Of a DNA stretch of 64,000 bases, positions 12,581-25,710 are shown piece by piece; the stretch's first letter is position 1, and every line of letters starts with the position of its first letter. The notes below the pieces were generated by a model. That model did no database searches. It worked only from the letters and a program-made list of their open reading frames with translations, and was not told where the DNA came from. The DNA is from Peromyscus leucopus (taxonomy: Eukaryota > Chordata > Mammalia > Rodentia > Cricetidae): positions 36,329,530 through 36,393,529 of the forward strand of contig NC_051071.1 in NCBI RefSeq assembly GCF_004664715.2. Reading direction: 5' to 3'. Position numbers and translations under genes: made by a program.

Positions 12581-14282
12581 CTTATATTACTTAAAACTTT
12601 TGACCTAATGGCTCAGGCTTCTAGCTATCTAGTTCTTATATCTTAAATTAACCCATTTCTATAAATCTATACCTTGCCACATGGCTCATGGCTTACCAGG
12701 ATTTTACATGTTGGAACTCATGGCAGTGACTGGCAGCGTCTCCTGACTCAGCATTCCTGTTCTCAGAATTCTCTTCTCTGCTTGTCCCACCTAGTCTATA
12801 CTTCCTGCCTGGCTACTGGCCGATCAGCATTTTATTTATAGAGAGCGATATCCACAGCACTTCCCCTTTTCTTTTTTTCAAAAAGGAAGGTTTTAACGTT
12901 CACATAGTAAAATTACATATAACAAAACAATTATCAAGCAAGAATTATAGTTACAATATCTAGTCTATTTGTATTTGGCAAAATTAAAGAAGATATCCTA
13001 TCTACCCTATATTTGTGAGTCTAAGGTTTCATATCTAACTTATCTTTTATCATAACTAAGGAAATAATAACTATCTAGTCTTCAACTACATCAAAGACCT
13101 CAGAAGGATATATTACCTGAGAAATGGGAGATGGATGCAAGCAATTTTGGGGAGTCTTGAGAGAATAGACAGACAATTATCAAAAGTTCCTTTGTAAAGT
13201 TGGGGCATCTGTCTTCAACCCACAGGCCTAGAGTCTCCCAGTTATTTTTCTCTGTGTCCTGTAGAATGTCTGGCAGTTTCTTCTGCGAAGCAGGAACCTG
13301 AAGGACCATTTTGTCAAGCAAAGTTCAGTGGTCACCTTCCTATGGGTCCTGCATATCCAGTTGATACATTTTTTTCAAGCAGTCCAGGAAAGAACAGTTT
13401 CTTGCCAAAATGGCTATTTTTGCCAAGAAGAAGATAAACTCCATATAGAGTGTCTTCAATGCCCATCCTTCTCTCTGAAGTAAATCGGTGCTGCCAGGAG
13501 CAGACATGTCTCATTGTCCAGAAAGTCTAAATTTTTTAAACATTTTAAATGCCATATTCTGTAGGTCTTTGAAGTTTTTGAAGATTACCTGTCTATCTGA
13601 AATATATCTATATATACCTAGAAGACTTAACTAACATGGCTACAAGTATGATTATTATAGATGACTAATTATTAATCTATTAATTATCTATTAAAATTTT
13701 AAATGAGCTATAAAACATAAAACCTTAAACAAGAGTAGAAATATACACACAGTATAACAAAATTAACTTTAAATTTGTATCAATAAACTAAAATATACAC
13801 TAATGTAAAACATTTCAAACAAGTTATTGCTCTTTAAAAGTAGGTTCATTAATCTACCCTTTCATCCTATCATATCTGTATCATATGCCCGTTTCTTCTT
13901 TAGAAAGAGATTGCATTTATACTCAACCTGTTTTAAATAAAAATATTGGCTTTTTTTCTGTCCCATATCAGAGGGCTCTTCTGATATGGGCCACAAGAAT
14001 CTCTTATACTATTTAAAATTTTGGCCTAATGGCTCAGGCTTCTAGCTATCTAGTTCTTATATCTTAAATTAACCCATTTCTATGAATCTATACCTTCCCA
14101 CATGACTCATGGCTTACCAGGATCTTACATGTTGGAACTCATGGCAGTGACTGGCAGTGTCTCCTGACTCAGCCTTCCTGTTCCCAGAATTCTCTTCTCT
14201 GCTTGTCCTGGCTAGCCTACACTTCCTGCCTGGCTACTGGCCAATCAGCATTTTATTTATACGGAGCGATATCCACAGCACT
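12581..14282. mobile_element. ERV-like element: two LTR-like direct repeats with a short interior
   Basis: Direct repeats of about 280 bp at 12581-12861 and 14003-14282 are highly similar along their length, sharing ggctcaggcttctagctatc, ggaactcatggcagtgactg and gagcgatatccacagcac. They bracket about 1.14 kb of AT-rich interior with no coding remnant that I recognise. Paired near-identical repeats around an interior inside an older L1 point to a non-autonomous LTR retrotransposon. The exact outer ends and any target duplication are unclear. Confidence 0.65.
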
Positions 14283-14671
14283 ATTGTTCTAGCTAAATTT
14301 CTTTTAAAAGTTGGGAGTGTTCACTCCTGTCTCATTTCAGATTTTAGAATAAATATTCAGAATTTTCCCTACTTTATGTTTGCCATAGTTGACATATACA
14401 TTCCTTCTTATATTTAGATATGTTTTTCTATTGCTAATTTCTTTAAGGTTCTAGCATTTTAAAATATTAAAATTTATCAAAGTTCTTTTTCTGTGCTGCT
14501 TAAACATATCAGGTAATTTCTGCCCTTAAGGATATTTATGTTCTGAATTGCACTCATCAATTTGTATATGTTAAGCTAATCTTGATTCCTTGAATGAAAC
14601 AATATAGTGATGGTGTATGATTTTCTTAATGTGTTCTAAAATTGGGCTTGCAAGCATTTTATTGAGATTTG

Positions 14672-14729
<58 letters not shown>

Positions 14730-15054
14730 CACTGGAGCAATTGGTTGCTAGTTTTCCTTCTTTATCATGTTATATTCTAATTTTGGTGTCTGTGTCAGCT
14801 AATCGTGGCTTCATTGCTTGAGACTCTCAGTGTCCTTTCCCTTTCAATTTCATGGAACTTTTTGAGGAACATTGATATTAACTCTTCTCTGAAGAATTGA
14901 AAGAATTCACCAGCAAGTTCCAAAGATTCTGGGCTTTCTCTGTTGTGAGGTTTTTTTTTTTTTTCTTTTATTATTGCTATTTCAATCATGTCAATTGCTA
15001 TGGAACTGTTTAAGTTATTTATATCTTCTTGATCTAATTTGTGAAGGTCAAATG

Positions 15055-15496
15055 TGTGGGAGCCCACAACGATTCCAACTTGTAGTTTGACTCAAGGTCA
15101 GAGAGTCAGAGTTTATGTTGCTCTCCAAGGCTGCATAATAAGGTGCAAAGGCACAGTTACCAGGTGTCTTATACTTCAAGGCCTAATCACAAAATGCCTT
15201 GTAGTGGGGCATGATTACCAGGTGTTTTGAAGGGTTCACACTTGTTGGTACTTTATACTTTGATCTTGAAAGGGGGAGGTCTTTCACCTCCCCCGCCCCT
15301 TGCTAGTGTATAAAATGTCCATCATGAATAACCTTGAGGCTGCTGGGTATTGACCCAGGCCCTCCTGTAGCTATCCTATGTCTGTCTTTGTCTACACCTA
15401 TATTTCTATTTATCACTTCTCAATTCCTTACACACACACCCTTCAAGAGACCCTTCAATAGGTCAGGGCTGAACCCCAACCCTGGGCCCCGATACA
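15055..15496 (+). mobile_element. Solo LTR of an endogenous retrovirus-like element
   Basis: A 442-bp insert that starts TGTGGGAG and ends GATACA (TGT...ACA ends), flanked by the direct repeat aatg (15051-15054 and 15497-15500). If the terminal ACA is not counted, a 6-bp repeat caaatg is also possible. A TATA-like tataaaa at 15309-15315 supports + orientation. The L1 ORF2 sequence is continuous on either side once it is removed. No internal retroviral genes are present. Confidence 0.7.
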
Positions 15497-16215
15497 AATG
15501 TATCTAGGAATTCAAACATATATATATTTTTTTTTTTTTAGATTTTCCAGATTTGGAGAACAAAAGATTTCAGAGTACTTCCTAATGACTCTACTTAATT
15601 AGAATCCATTGTGTCTATCCATTCTTTCATTTCTGTTTTTTAAATTACATCTTCTCTCTTTGTGTAGTGAGTTTGACTATGCATTCATCAATTTTGTTTA
15701 CTCTTCCAAAAAACCAACTATTTGCTCAGTTCTATTCATTTTTCTTTAACGTTCACTGATTTCTACCATAATTTGTATTATTTTGTGTTGTCTACTGTTT
15801 TGGTGTTTGGGTTATTTTTGTTTTTCTAGGTTCTTGGCATGTATCATTAGGTTTTTTGTTTGAGATGGGACATAAAGTGTTCTGATAAGTTGTGATTTTG
15901 TTTCCATCTAGTTCTAGGAATTTTCAATTACATCCCTGATTTGTTCAACTACTTATTGATCATTGAAGAGTGCATGATTAAGTCATTGATCATTGAAGAG
16001 TACATCATTCAGTCTTCAAGCATTGGTGTTATTTCTGAAGTATTTCTTGGCATTTATTTTTAAAATTTATTGCATTGTAACCTGATTAGATAGAAGAAAT
16101 TATTTCAATTTCTCCCATATATGCTAATAAATGTTCTCTAGAAAATAGTTTGTTTTAGTGAAAGTTCCATGTGCAGGTGAGAAGAATGTGTACTCTGTAT
16201 CTTTTGGGTAGAATA

Positions 16216-16261
<46 letters not shown>

Positions 16262-17278
16262 TTTATTCGATTCACAGTGTAGTGTGAGTTTATGTTCTAA
16301 TTCAGTCTGGGTGACCTACTTAGAGCTAAGATGAGAGAATGGAAATCACCCACTATTATTTTATCAGGACAGATATGACGTTTTACATATTAGTGTTTGT
16401 TTTGTAAAATTTGAAGCACCAAAATTCAATGCATATGTATCAAATTATTGACATATTGCTATTTTATTAACACACATTGGCCTCCTTTATCTCTTTTGAC
16501 TTATTATGTTTTGAAATACTTTATTATATATCAAAGATGTGTCTTCATATACATACATACATATATACATAAGTTACACATTTTCAGTTTCTGATTGCTT
16601 GACTGATTGTTTTTTCTTTTGATTTTTACTCATTGAGTAATTTTTACCTGTGATGTGTTGGGGGAAGAGCTGTATTTTTGAGAAAACATGTGATTTGGTC
16701 AAGTTTTTTAGTCAAGGCTGCCAGTCTACAGCTCTTTATTTGTACTGGTGCCATTTAAGGTTATAACTGTGTGATGTTACTAATTCCTATTTTTGTCTTG
16801 GCCAAATCACTCATTGCTGCTTTTTCACATTCTATCAGGTTTTCTTATTTCTGGTCTCTGTCATTCAGCTGCATCCTCTCAAGATTTGATTCTTTCCCAT
16901 GATCTGGTGACTGAGACCATCTTTCTTCTGTGTATAGCATTTCTCTCATATCTGCACTGCTGACTTAGTGGTCATGAGCTATCCTACTTTGTGTTTGTCT
17001 TGAAATAGGTTTATTCCTACAAGAACTTTACATTGGTTTTTATTGTTGTTGTTTTTAACTTGGAATTTAAAAAACAAAACTGAAGTCAGGTTTAGACTTT
17101 GGCTAATTTTGGTCCACACCAATTTTAAAATATAGCTTTTCTGGATAAAGCAATCTTGGAAGTTATTAAATCACTACATGTTTGTATCACTTTGCAGGCT
17201 GCAGAGAAGAGAAATGGTAATGTTCTGTTGGTTTTGCATTAGAGAACTAAGAGTTGCTTTCCTCTTACAGCATTTTAT

Positions 17279-17299
17279 CATCATCATCATCATCATCAT
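17279..17299. repeat. (ATC)n microsatellite
   Basis: Seven tandem ATC units. Confidence 0.9.
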
Positions 17300-17382
17300 T
17301 TATCATCTTCTTTGGCATTTAGACCATGCTATATAGTGGAGAGGTTCTTGTCTGGTCATGTCTAATTGGGACTTACACACCT

Positions 17383-18780
17383 TTTTTAATTGAAAATATA
17401 GTATGTTCTCATACAATATATTCTGAGCATATTTCCCTTTACTGCCCTTCTCCCAGCTACTGCCCTCCACTCCTCACTCCCAGGCCCAATCCCCTTCTGC
17501 TTCCTCTTCAGAAAAGAGCAGGTCTCCAAGGGAGGACAGCCAAACAAGGAAAAAGATATAATAAGACAAGGCAAAATGCTGCTATCAATGCTGGACAAGG
17601 CAACCCAATAGGAGGAAAAGAATCTCATGAGTAGGCAAAATAATCAGATAAATGTTGTTCTGCCTGTTAGGACTTCCACAAAACCACCCAGCTAACAGCC
17701 ATAACAAAGGACCTGGCACAGACCCATGTATGCCCCCATGCTTGCCCCTTCAGTCTCTGACTCATGTGAGCTCTGTTAGTTGATTCAGTGGGCCATGTTC
17801 TCCTGGTTTCCTCCTTAATCTCTGACCCCTACAATCTTTCCTCCCCCTCTTCTGGGGGGGGGGTTGTTTTCCCAGATCTCTGAGGGGAAGGACCTGATGG
17901 AGACCTCCATTTTAGACTCCCTCTGCATAAAATCTGGCTGTGAGTCTCTGGAACTGCTCTCATCTGCTACCGGAGGAAGCCTCTCTGATGACAAATGGAC
18001 AGACATCAATCCGAGGTCTCTGGTCTATCAAGTTGCCAGGTCCTGGCCATCCGTACAGTGTAGGCGTGGACTCCCTCAGGTGCAGTGAGCCTCAAGCTAA
18101 ACTAAACATTGGTTGGTCACTCTCACACATCCGGTCCTGCCATTGTCCCAGAACATCTTTCAGACAGGACAGATTGTAGGTGACAGGGTTTGTGGCTAAG
18201 CTGGTGTCAGGTTTTTCTGGCACCAGCTCGACCTCTCTACATTCAGTGAGCTGTGTGGCTGTTATCCTCAGCAATGGGGCCCAGCGGTCAGTTTTCAGAG
18301 AGCAATCCTCTGGTCTAGCAGCAGCGTGAGTTGTTCTGGCTTCTCCACGGGAACCCTTGGCCCAACAACTCAGAGGAATGTTACCCAGTCCACTACTGGA
18401 AGAAGCCCTGTCCAACTGCAAAAGACAACTAGGTCAGACTCTGTATCTTCCCTAACTAGGGGTCCTCAGTAGGGTCATGCTTGGATTTTTGGAAGTTTTC
18501 ACTGACTAGTTTTCTACACCCACTCCCCAATGCTCCCCAATTCCAGTTTTCTCTTTCTGCATTCTCTTAAATGCCTCTTCTTACTTAACTTTTTTTAGCT
18601 GTAGATTTTGGATATTTTCTGCTATAATTTCAGTGAATAGATTCTCTATGCCTTTAGCGTTTATCTCATGTGCTTCGTATATGCCATAGAATCTTAAAGA
18701 AGGTCTTTTCTTTATATCTCAGTGATCTTGGACATTGTCATCATACTTGATATGTTTCTCCTTTCAACAAAAGAAAATAC
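17383..18780 (-). mobile_element. Second L1 fragment, antisense, Lx-type 3'UTR
   Basis: Begins with a T run and ttaattgaaaatatagta, the reverse of an L1 3' tail. It then carries Lx 3'UTR landmarks in reverse, such as gaagcctctctgatgac, cattcagtgagctgtgtg and atcctcagcaatggggccc. After about 18440 the match is weaker but includes an L1-like stretch near 18630. The open frames over this region are chance. Confidence 0.6.
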
Positions 18781-19450
18781 ATTGTTTCATATATATCATT
18801 CAATCATTTTACTCTATTTTTGTCACGTATAAAATATAATAATACAGTATATCCATTAAGCAGTTTATTAACTTTATAATTTTTAAATATCTAGATATAC
18901 TTACATATTCTCTTATCTAAGGTCAGCCTTTTATGTCTCTTGTTAAAATTTCTGAGTGGATAGTAATAGTTTGCCTTTGCATCTTATGATTATAAAAACT
19001 AAGAAGCAAATTATAAGTTTCTCTATCCTACTCCTGGAAAGCCCATGTTAACTACAGTTATGTTGAAAAGGAAGGAAATGAGTATAAGCATGAAAAAAGG
19101 TGTATCTCATCTAAAATGGGGATCTAGAGATGTAAGAATCCATCTTCACATGCTGCTCACTGAAAAAAGATAGTTAGAAATCAAAGAATATCTCTACAAA
19201 ACTTATACAGCCAGATACAATATAAATTCAAAGAATAAATTCTGAGAACATGAGTTTGAATAACTCCTTCTGTTGTGTTATAGGCTCGAAGAAAATATAG
19301 AAAGCTACTCAGGCCCCAGAGGAAGATGTTTTCTTATTCTTCACTCACTGCACACGGGGAAATCAGGACAGAACTCAACTGCAAAAGAGAAAATGGATAG
19401 AATGAATTTGAAACTTTCCCTAAACGAGTTTGTGAAACAAACTCAGGTTG

Positions 19451-19888
19451 TGTTGTTGGGGATTTTTGCTCTTTTGGGGGGCCTGCCACCAAGCTCCAAA
19501 ATAAATTCACACAGAGGCTTATTCTTAATTATGAATGCCCGGCCTTAGCTTGGTTTAGTTCCTAGCCAGCTTTCCCTGACTTTAAATTATCCTGTCTACC
19601 CTTAGCCTCTGGGATTTTCCTGTTACTCTCACTCTGTGGCTTGATGGTTGTGTAGCTGGGTGGCTGGCTGCCACTGGAGTCCTCTCCCTTCTGTGGCTCC
19701 TTCATCTCCCTCTATATACATATACTCTCTGCCTGCCAGCCCCACCTATCCTTTCTCCTGCCTGGCTATTGGTCATTTCTTTATTAAACCATCAGGTGTT
19801 TTACACAGGCATAGTAACACAGCTTCATAGAATTAAACAAATGCAATATAAACAAAAGTAACACACCCTAAAATATTATTCCACTACA
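19451..19888. mobile_element. Solo LTR-like element (rodent ERV family, unnamed)
   Basis: A 438-bp unit starting TGTTGTTGGG and ending CCACTACA, flanked by near-identical 6-bp repeats aggttg (19445-19450) and agattg (19889-19894). It includes phrases I know from abundant muroid LTRs: aaattcacacagaggctta, ccatcaggtgttttacacag. The 6-bp duplication would suit a class II ERV. Confidence 0.65.
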
Positions 19889-20614
19889 AGATTGTATATA
19901 ACCCTTCCTTTCTGTTATGGTACAAGGTTTTCCCCCATGCTTTCCTAATGAGATTTCAGAATAACTATGAGTCAGCTTCAAGTCTTCAATGCATTTTCTA
20001 ATGGCCTTCTTTGCAGATAGAGTGTTTAAGAAATGTAGTTATCCCATCCCTGTTCTACTACAGTGTATTTGGGAGGGAAGGAAAAATAACTCGACTTTTA
20101 AGTGAATTCCTGTCCTTACTTAGCAAGGGAACTCACATTGAAATATTTTGTAGAATCTCATGTATCCTACCTGAAGGGAACATTGCAATTGACTTCACAT
20201 AGGAGAGACAGAGTGAGATAAGTATTTGATGGCATCAAAAGTACAAAGTATTAAACCTTAATGCACTTCACTGAATGCTTCTGTCTTTTAGCCTTCTGGC
20301 CCTATGATATGTCTGTTCTTCTTTTCATGTGAATGACCTTGGGCCAAGCTCTGGCCAGGGGGTCACACTTAAAATGGGATGTTACTTTCAGCATGGTTCA
20401 GATTGCATGGTGACCAGCAACCATTCCCACAGTGGCTAGTCCGTCAGCACAAATCCATAACAATCACAAAATCATAGCCCACCTCCAACAGACTGTTTGG
20501 TGAGAAATGTTTGTGATCATGAGTTCCATGCGGATAGGAGTTGTTTACTGAAACTATACCCAAGACTTCTCTGACTGCAGTAAACCCGTCAGCTTCTTTG
20601 ATGACAACAGAGTT

Positions 20615-20717
<103 letters not shown>

Positions 20718-21492
20718 GAATGTTAGAAATGCTTCATTGTAAAATTAGCAAAGTCACTTTAAAAGTACAAATCTCGCTTTGTGCTGATTTTGTTGATCCT
20801 ATGGTGAAGTTCAGACCTAAAAAATGGCTTTGTTTGCCATGAGCAAAGGCAAACTGGCTCCTAAACCACCATCTTTCACTCCACCTACAGTATTCACAGT
20901 TACAGCGGGTGGTGGGGTGAAGGTAGAATAATGGAAGCTAATGTGGCTCTTTACACCCAATTTCTCCCCAGGATTCTTGGCAGTTTCTCTCAATCTTCTA
21001 GTTGTTTTCTCAAAACAGCTGGAACTTAATTCTGAAAATACAGAGAGACAACATTGTCCTACAGCTTTTAATTGCCAATTAACCAGGTTTCAATTTATGA
21101 AGCCACCTCATCTGTGATTAGAGTTTTAGAAAAGATTTTAAACACTATGAAGCTGCTATTCCATATTCCTTATCCAACTTTCTAGGGTTAATAGGTTGTA
21201 ATTTACAGCTACAAATAAACGTGTTTTTGTGTAACTGCTAGAAATAAATACAATGTGTAGTTATATCTCGTGTTGGTGGAAATTTAACTATACTACATTA
21301 AGTTTATAGAGATATCTGGCAGATAATTCCTTGAAAGAATACCACTGTAAATTAATGAACAGATAATGACCAAAAAAAGCATAAATATAAAGATTTGGTA
21401 GTCTGACTTTATTATTGTCAGCTTCATTTTTTATGATTTCATTCTTCTTCAGTAAAACAGTGTGAATTTTTTTCAATAGAAAAACACAGAAG

Positions 21493-21640
21493 CTGGGCGG
21501 TGGTGGTGTATGTCTTTAATCCCAGCAATCGGGAGGCAGAGGTAGGCAGATCTCTGAGTTTGAGGCCAACCTGGTCTACAGAGGGAGTTCTAAAACAGCC
21601 AAGGCTACACAGAGAAACCCTGTCTTGGAAAAAAAAGAAA
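21493..21640 (+). repeat. B1 SINE with perfect 15-bp target duplication
   Basis: Begins ctgggcggtggtggtgtatg and contains tttaatcccagcaatcggga and acagagaaaccctgtctt, then an A-rich tail. The flanks agaaaaacacagaag at 21478-21492 and 21641-21655 are identical, marking a clean and relatively young insertion. Confidence 0.95.
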
Positions 21641-22644
21641 AGAAAAACACAGAAGTAATTCCTAAGTATTAAGTTATACACAGTCTGAGTAACATGATAG
21701 GAGCTGTCCCCATGCTATTGTCTACTCCACAGGACTCAGTCACCCTCTTGTCCTGTGTGTTTGCATTGATTACACAAATCATTTCTGAGTTACTTCGTCA
21801 CTATCCTGAACATATCCTAGTGCCTGTGTCCACGTCTTTTCTTAATTTAGTCAATAATGGCCTGAAAGCACAGGAATAAGGATGCTGGCAAGTGAAAATT
21901 GTTCACAAGTGAAAGCTGCCTTTAAATGAAAAACTGGAAGCTTTTGATTTTATAATAAACAAAATCATTAGCTCAATTTTCAAAGACCTGCAGTGAGAAT
22001 GAAACTTCTGTCCATGTTATTAGGAAAAAAGAAAGTGCAATTTGTATTAGTTTTATTGTGATCCTTTAAACTACAACAAAATTATGATACTATGAAAGGT
22101 AATTAACTAAATTGAAGAATAATATTACATTATAGACCACCATTTCATGGTTTCCAGTATTGACTAGGAGTCTCTGCAAGGATATCCCACTGATAACAGG
22201 AACTACTATATCATGCAAATATCATAAATATATATAGTGCTCCATATATGCATATACACAGTTATGTAAATGCATATAAGTATATATCAAATGGATGAAA
22301 ATTTAAACAACACGTGACATTCTCAAACTGCAAAATTACTTTCAAACAGAAAGAAAAAGTAAATTTCTGGTGGACTGGTCTTCCTTAGGCAGCATGGCAG
22401 TTGCAAGTATAAACTTACAGACATTGTGACAGATTGCACAAAATAAATATGGAGAGTACCTGAAGTCCCACCCTTAGCTAAGGAGCTTCAGCAATAGACA
22501 GCTTCTAGAAATGGGATAAACCATTTGATTTCAGGGTGTGACTTCTGGGCCAGAGGATATGACACGCTTTTCTGACCTCAGCATATCAGGCATGCATATG
22601 GTGCACATATCTACTTGCAGACATTTGAAGGTATGATTTTTTTT

Positions 22645-22810
22645 TCCTTTTTTTTTTTTTTTGGTTTTTCGAGACAGGGTTTCTCTGTGTAGCTTTGCGC
22701 CTTTCCTGGGACTCACTTGGTAGCCCAGGCTGGCCTCGAACTCACAGAGATCGGCCTGGCTCTGCCTCCCGAGTGCTGGGATTAAAGGCGTGCGCCACCA
22801 CTGCCCGGCT
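22645..22810 (-). repeat. B1 SINE, antisense
   Basis: Reverse B1 with intact landmarks (ttttcgagacagggtttctc, tagctttgcgcctttcct, ggcgtgcgccaccactgccc). The tagctttgcgcc variant is common in cricetid rodents. It is flanked by tgattttttt on both sides. Confidence 0.92.
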
Positions 22811-23641
22811 TGATTTTTTTAATATCCTGAAACCATATACAGTTTTATTGCCAGTCTTAGTCAACCAAATTATTGGACTGTCCCTGTTTTCTTATGTATA
22901 GGGTAAGCAAGCAATGTGTACTCACTTAACCAGCTCTGCAGTAAAGCTTTCTTATTTGTTTCCAGCTGTGCTCCCAGATTTAAGTTCCATATTGAACTGA
23001 AAGAAAATCATGATCAAGTAAAGTCTTATTGAACAAGCTCTTTTTATCATTTAACAGTGTATGGATTTCTATATTTCCCCATGACCTACCTACTTCACTC
23101 ACTCCCCATAGACTCTGAAAGTGGTGGAAGAAAATCGACCATTTTTCTCCTTACATTGATTATTTAAACTAACAGACACTGTTACTAAGATAGTCAGGAA
23201 GTTTATATGACACATTTCACACACTGAGTGTTTATAGTTCATTGCCACTGCTTTGTAAAACCACCATTTAATATCAAACACAGAACTACCCATTATTGTA
23301 AAAATTGCTGTGTAATATGCCTTTATAACCATTTAGTTGTGTGTCCCATCTCTAATCATCACAACTTTGGCAACAACCAATGTGTTCAGTCATTATAATT
23401 TTGTTATTTGGTAAATGTTGTTGGAGTGCAGTAGTAAAATATATGGTTTTTTATGATGTTTACTTTTTTCTTTGCTACTCAGTTTAATATCTTTGATATT
23501 CATCAAAGTTGTCATGTCAATCATTTTTTCCTTTTTCACTGTTGATTATCATCCATAGTGTTAATGTATCTCAGTTTATTAAACTTAACATTTGTTGTAG
23601 AGAATTGTGTTTGTTTACAGTTTGACTATTATAAATAAAAC

Positions 23642-23644
<3 letters not shown>

Positions 23645-23694
<50 letters not shown>
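23645..23694. repeat. (TG)n microsatellite
   Basis: About 25 uninterrupted TG units, followed by a short imperfect inverted repeat around caccaaaatatatagttttt. Confidence 0.97.
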
Positions 23695-23696
<2 letters not shown>

Positions 23697-25526
23697 GTTC
23701 ACACCAAAATATATAGTTTTTGGTGTGAACATAAGTTCTCATTTTCCAGGGAAAAATTTTAATGAATGTGATTATTAAAATGTGTGGACAGTGTATACTT
23801 ATTGCTGTTTCTTTATGATAACAATAAACTTTTTCACAGTAACTGTACCTTTCTACAGTTTCTCAAACTAGGCATATTTTATCCAGTTTCCATATAATTA
23901 TCAAAACATTCATTGTTATTATTCTTATTTTGGTTGTTAGACTAACTAGTGATACCCTAGAGTGGAGTGGCGTTGTGTCTATTCACTCCTGTTTGTTTGG
24001 AAGTTGTTCAAGTGATTCCATGAATTAATAAAACAGCATAGCAATCCTGAGTTCACTTATAACTGATTCTGACCTCTAATTCAGACCCACAACTTGTGAA
24101 AGAAATTCTCACTGTTCCTCACTGAATACTATTCTTTTTGCATAACTTTTTTTCCAAGGCAACATCAACAATTGTCTATCAGAGAGGACAGCAAAGGCTG
24201 AACAAAGAAATAGCATCTGATTTCGAAATGCTGCGCAGAAGACTTTCTTCAGGTTCGTGGCAGGATCAGGTGAGCCATGAGCCATGGGGGGCTGCATTAC
24301 TGAAAAAGGCCACCCCAGCATCAATGACGACTAACTAAAGCTGTGTCAGTGACATTCTGTGTACTGCTTACAGGCAGCCCCATTGAAGATTCTCTTCTCC
24401 CAAGTCAATTGTGTTGCTTATATAACCTTCACCAGAGGCCTTCTGGGTCTCCTAACATTTTGGCAGGTTCTCTGAGCCTCCTGAATTATGTGAGTATTCC
24501 TTCTTCCTGGAAAGAAGTTTCAATTTGTATGAACCAGTTATACAACAAATAATAAAGACCATCTTATACCCTGATTACAAGACCAACAAAGTGATGAGAC
24601 ACTTAAGATAGTGTGTTTATTACTTTTGCAACACAAAACCACTGTTTTATGCAGATAAAGTTGTTGCTTTCTAAATATTTAGGAATTTATGATTATTCAC
24701 ACTCTGTTTCTTTTTTATTATTACCAGGAAGTTTTTTTTTTTTTTACTAATCATTTGCCTACTTTTTGATTTCTCTGAAGTAAAAACCCTTAAACCATTA
24801 AATATACATTACTTCTAGCAGTTGTTATTATCAACATTCATATAAAGAAAGCATAGGAAAAAATTTGGCTTGTTTAATCATATTGTGAAAATGAGTCATA
24901 GATGTTAATAGCTTGAAAGACATCAGGAACCATCTAGTCAGTCATCATTACAGAATGAATCCAAAATTCAGCTAGCTACTTAAATGGCCTGATGGAGTCC
25001 CAGAGCTCATTAAGAACAGGTGTGTTGGGTCCATTTGTACAATTCTCCTCCCCACATCACTACACCACATGGTCATATTTCTATTTAGTGCTATCCTTTT
25101 GGGGTACACATATCCCTCAGGTCTCCTCTGTGTGATCCCAGTTCTTCTGTTCTCATTCAAAAAAGTCAATGAATGTCCTTTCTGCTCTGTCTAAATCTGT
25201 CCTTACAAGTCTTTCCCCTCCTCTTCCCTTTCTTTCCCCTTCATCCTCTTTCTTTTCCTCCCCACAAATTCACTCCCCTTTTCCCATCCCAAACGGGTAT
25301 CGGCAGGGAGGGTTCAGGGTTACTTCTTTTCTTCCTCTTTTAGCCATTTATATCAAGTTTTTTTCCCTTTCCATAATCAGTCCTTTCCCCAGGATCACCA
25401 GCTAGCTCCCTTCTCACATAGCCCATAAACTGCATCTCACACCTAAAGCACTTTAAAGATCTGTTCCTCCCTATGCTCCAATGTCTTCTCATGTTATCTT
25501 TCTCCTGTATACTGTTTAGAAAAAAA

Positions 25527-25710
25527 GCCGGGTGGTGGTGGTGGCGGCGCACGCCTTTAATCCCAGCACTCGGGAGACAGAGGCAGGCGGATCTTTGTGA
25601 GTTCAAGGCCAGCCTGGGCTACCAAGTGAGTTCCAGGAAGGAACAAAGCTACATAGAGAAACCCTGTCTCGAAAAACCAAAAAAAAAAAAAAGAAAAAAA
25701 AGAAAAAAAA
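25527..25710 (+). repeat. B1 SINE with long A-rich tail
   Basis: gccgggtggtggtggtggcg start, tttaatcccagcactcggga body and tagagaaaccctgtctcgaa end, followed by (A)n with scattered G. Its variant pattern resembles cricetid B1. Confidence 0.93.

Larger units (their letters stand above)
12060..17290 (-). mobile_element. Old L1 ORF2 region, antisense, broken by later insertions
   Basis: Read on the minus strand this follows L1 ORF2 from its 5' (endonuclease) side near 16.9 kb to the reverse transcriptase part near 12.1 kb. Recognisable stretches include gcaagcattttattgag, actcttccaaaaaaccaac, gagatgggacataaagtg and acattggcctcctttatctc. It carries frameshifts and stops throughout, so it is dead. 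It is split by the ERV-like element (about 12.5-14.28 kb) and a solo LTR (15055-15496), and holds two (TG)n tracts at 14676-14728 and 16219-16259. The ends are approximate. Confidence 0.7.

Noticed and set aside
17940..18421. Overlapping open frames at 17.9-18.4 kb on both strands
   Set aside because: They lie inside an L1 3'UTR, which is GC-richer than its surroundings and gives chance open frames.
24138..24338. Possible exon-like sequence near aaggcaacatcaacaattg
   Set aside because: Short, no family resemblance, and no matching splice sites or neighbouring exons.
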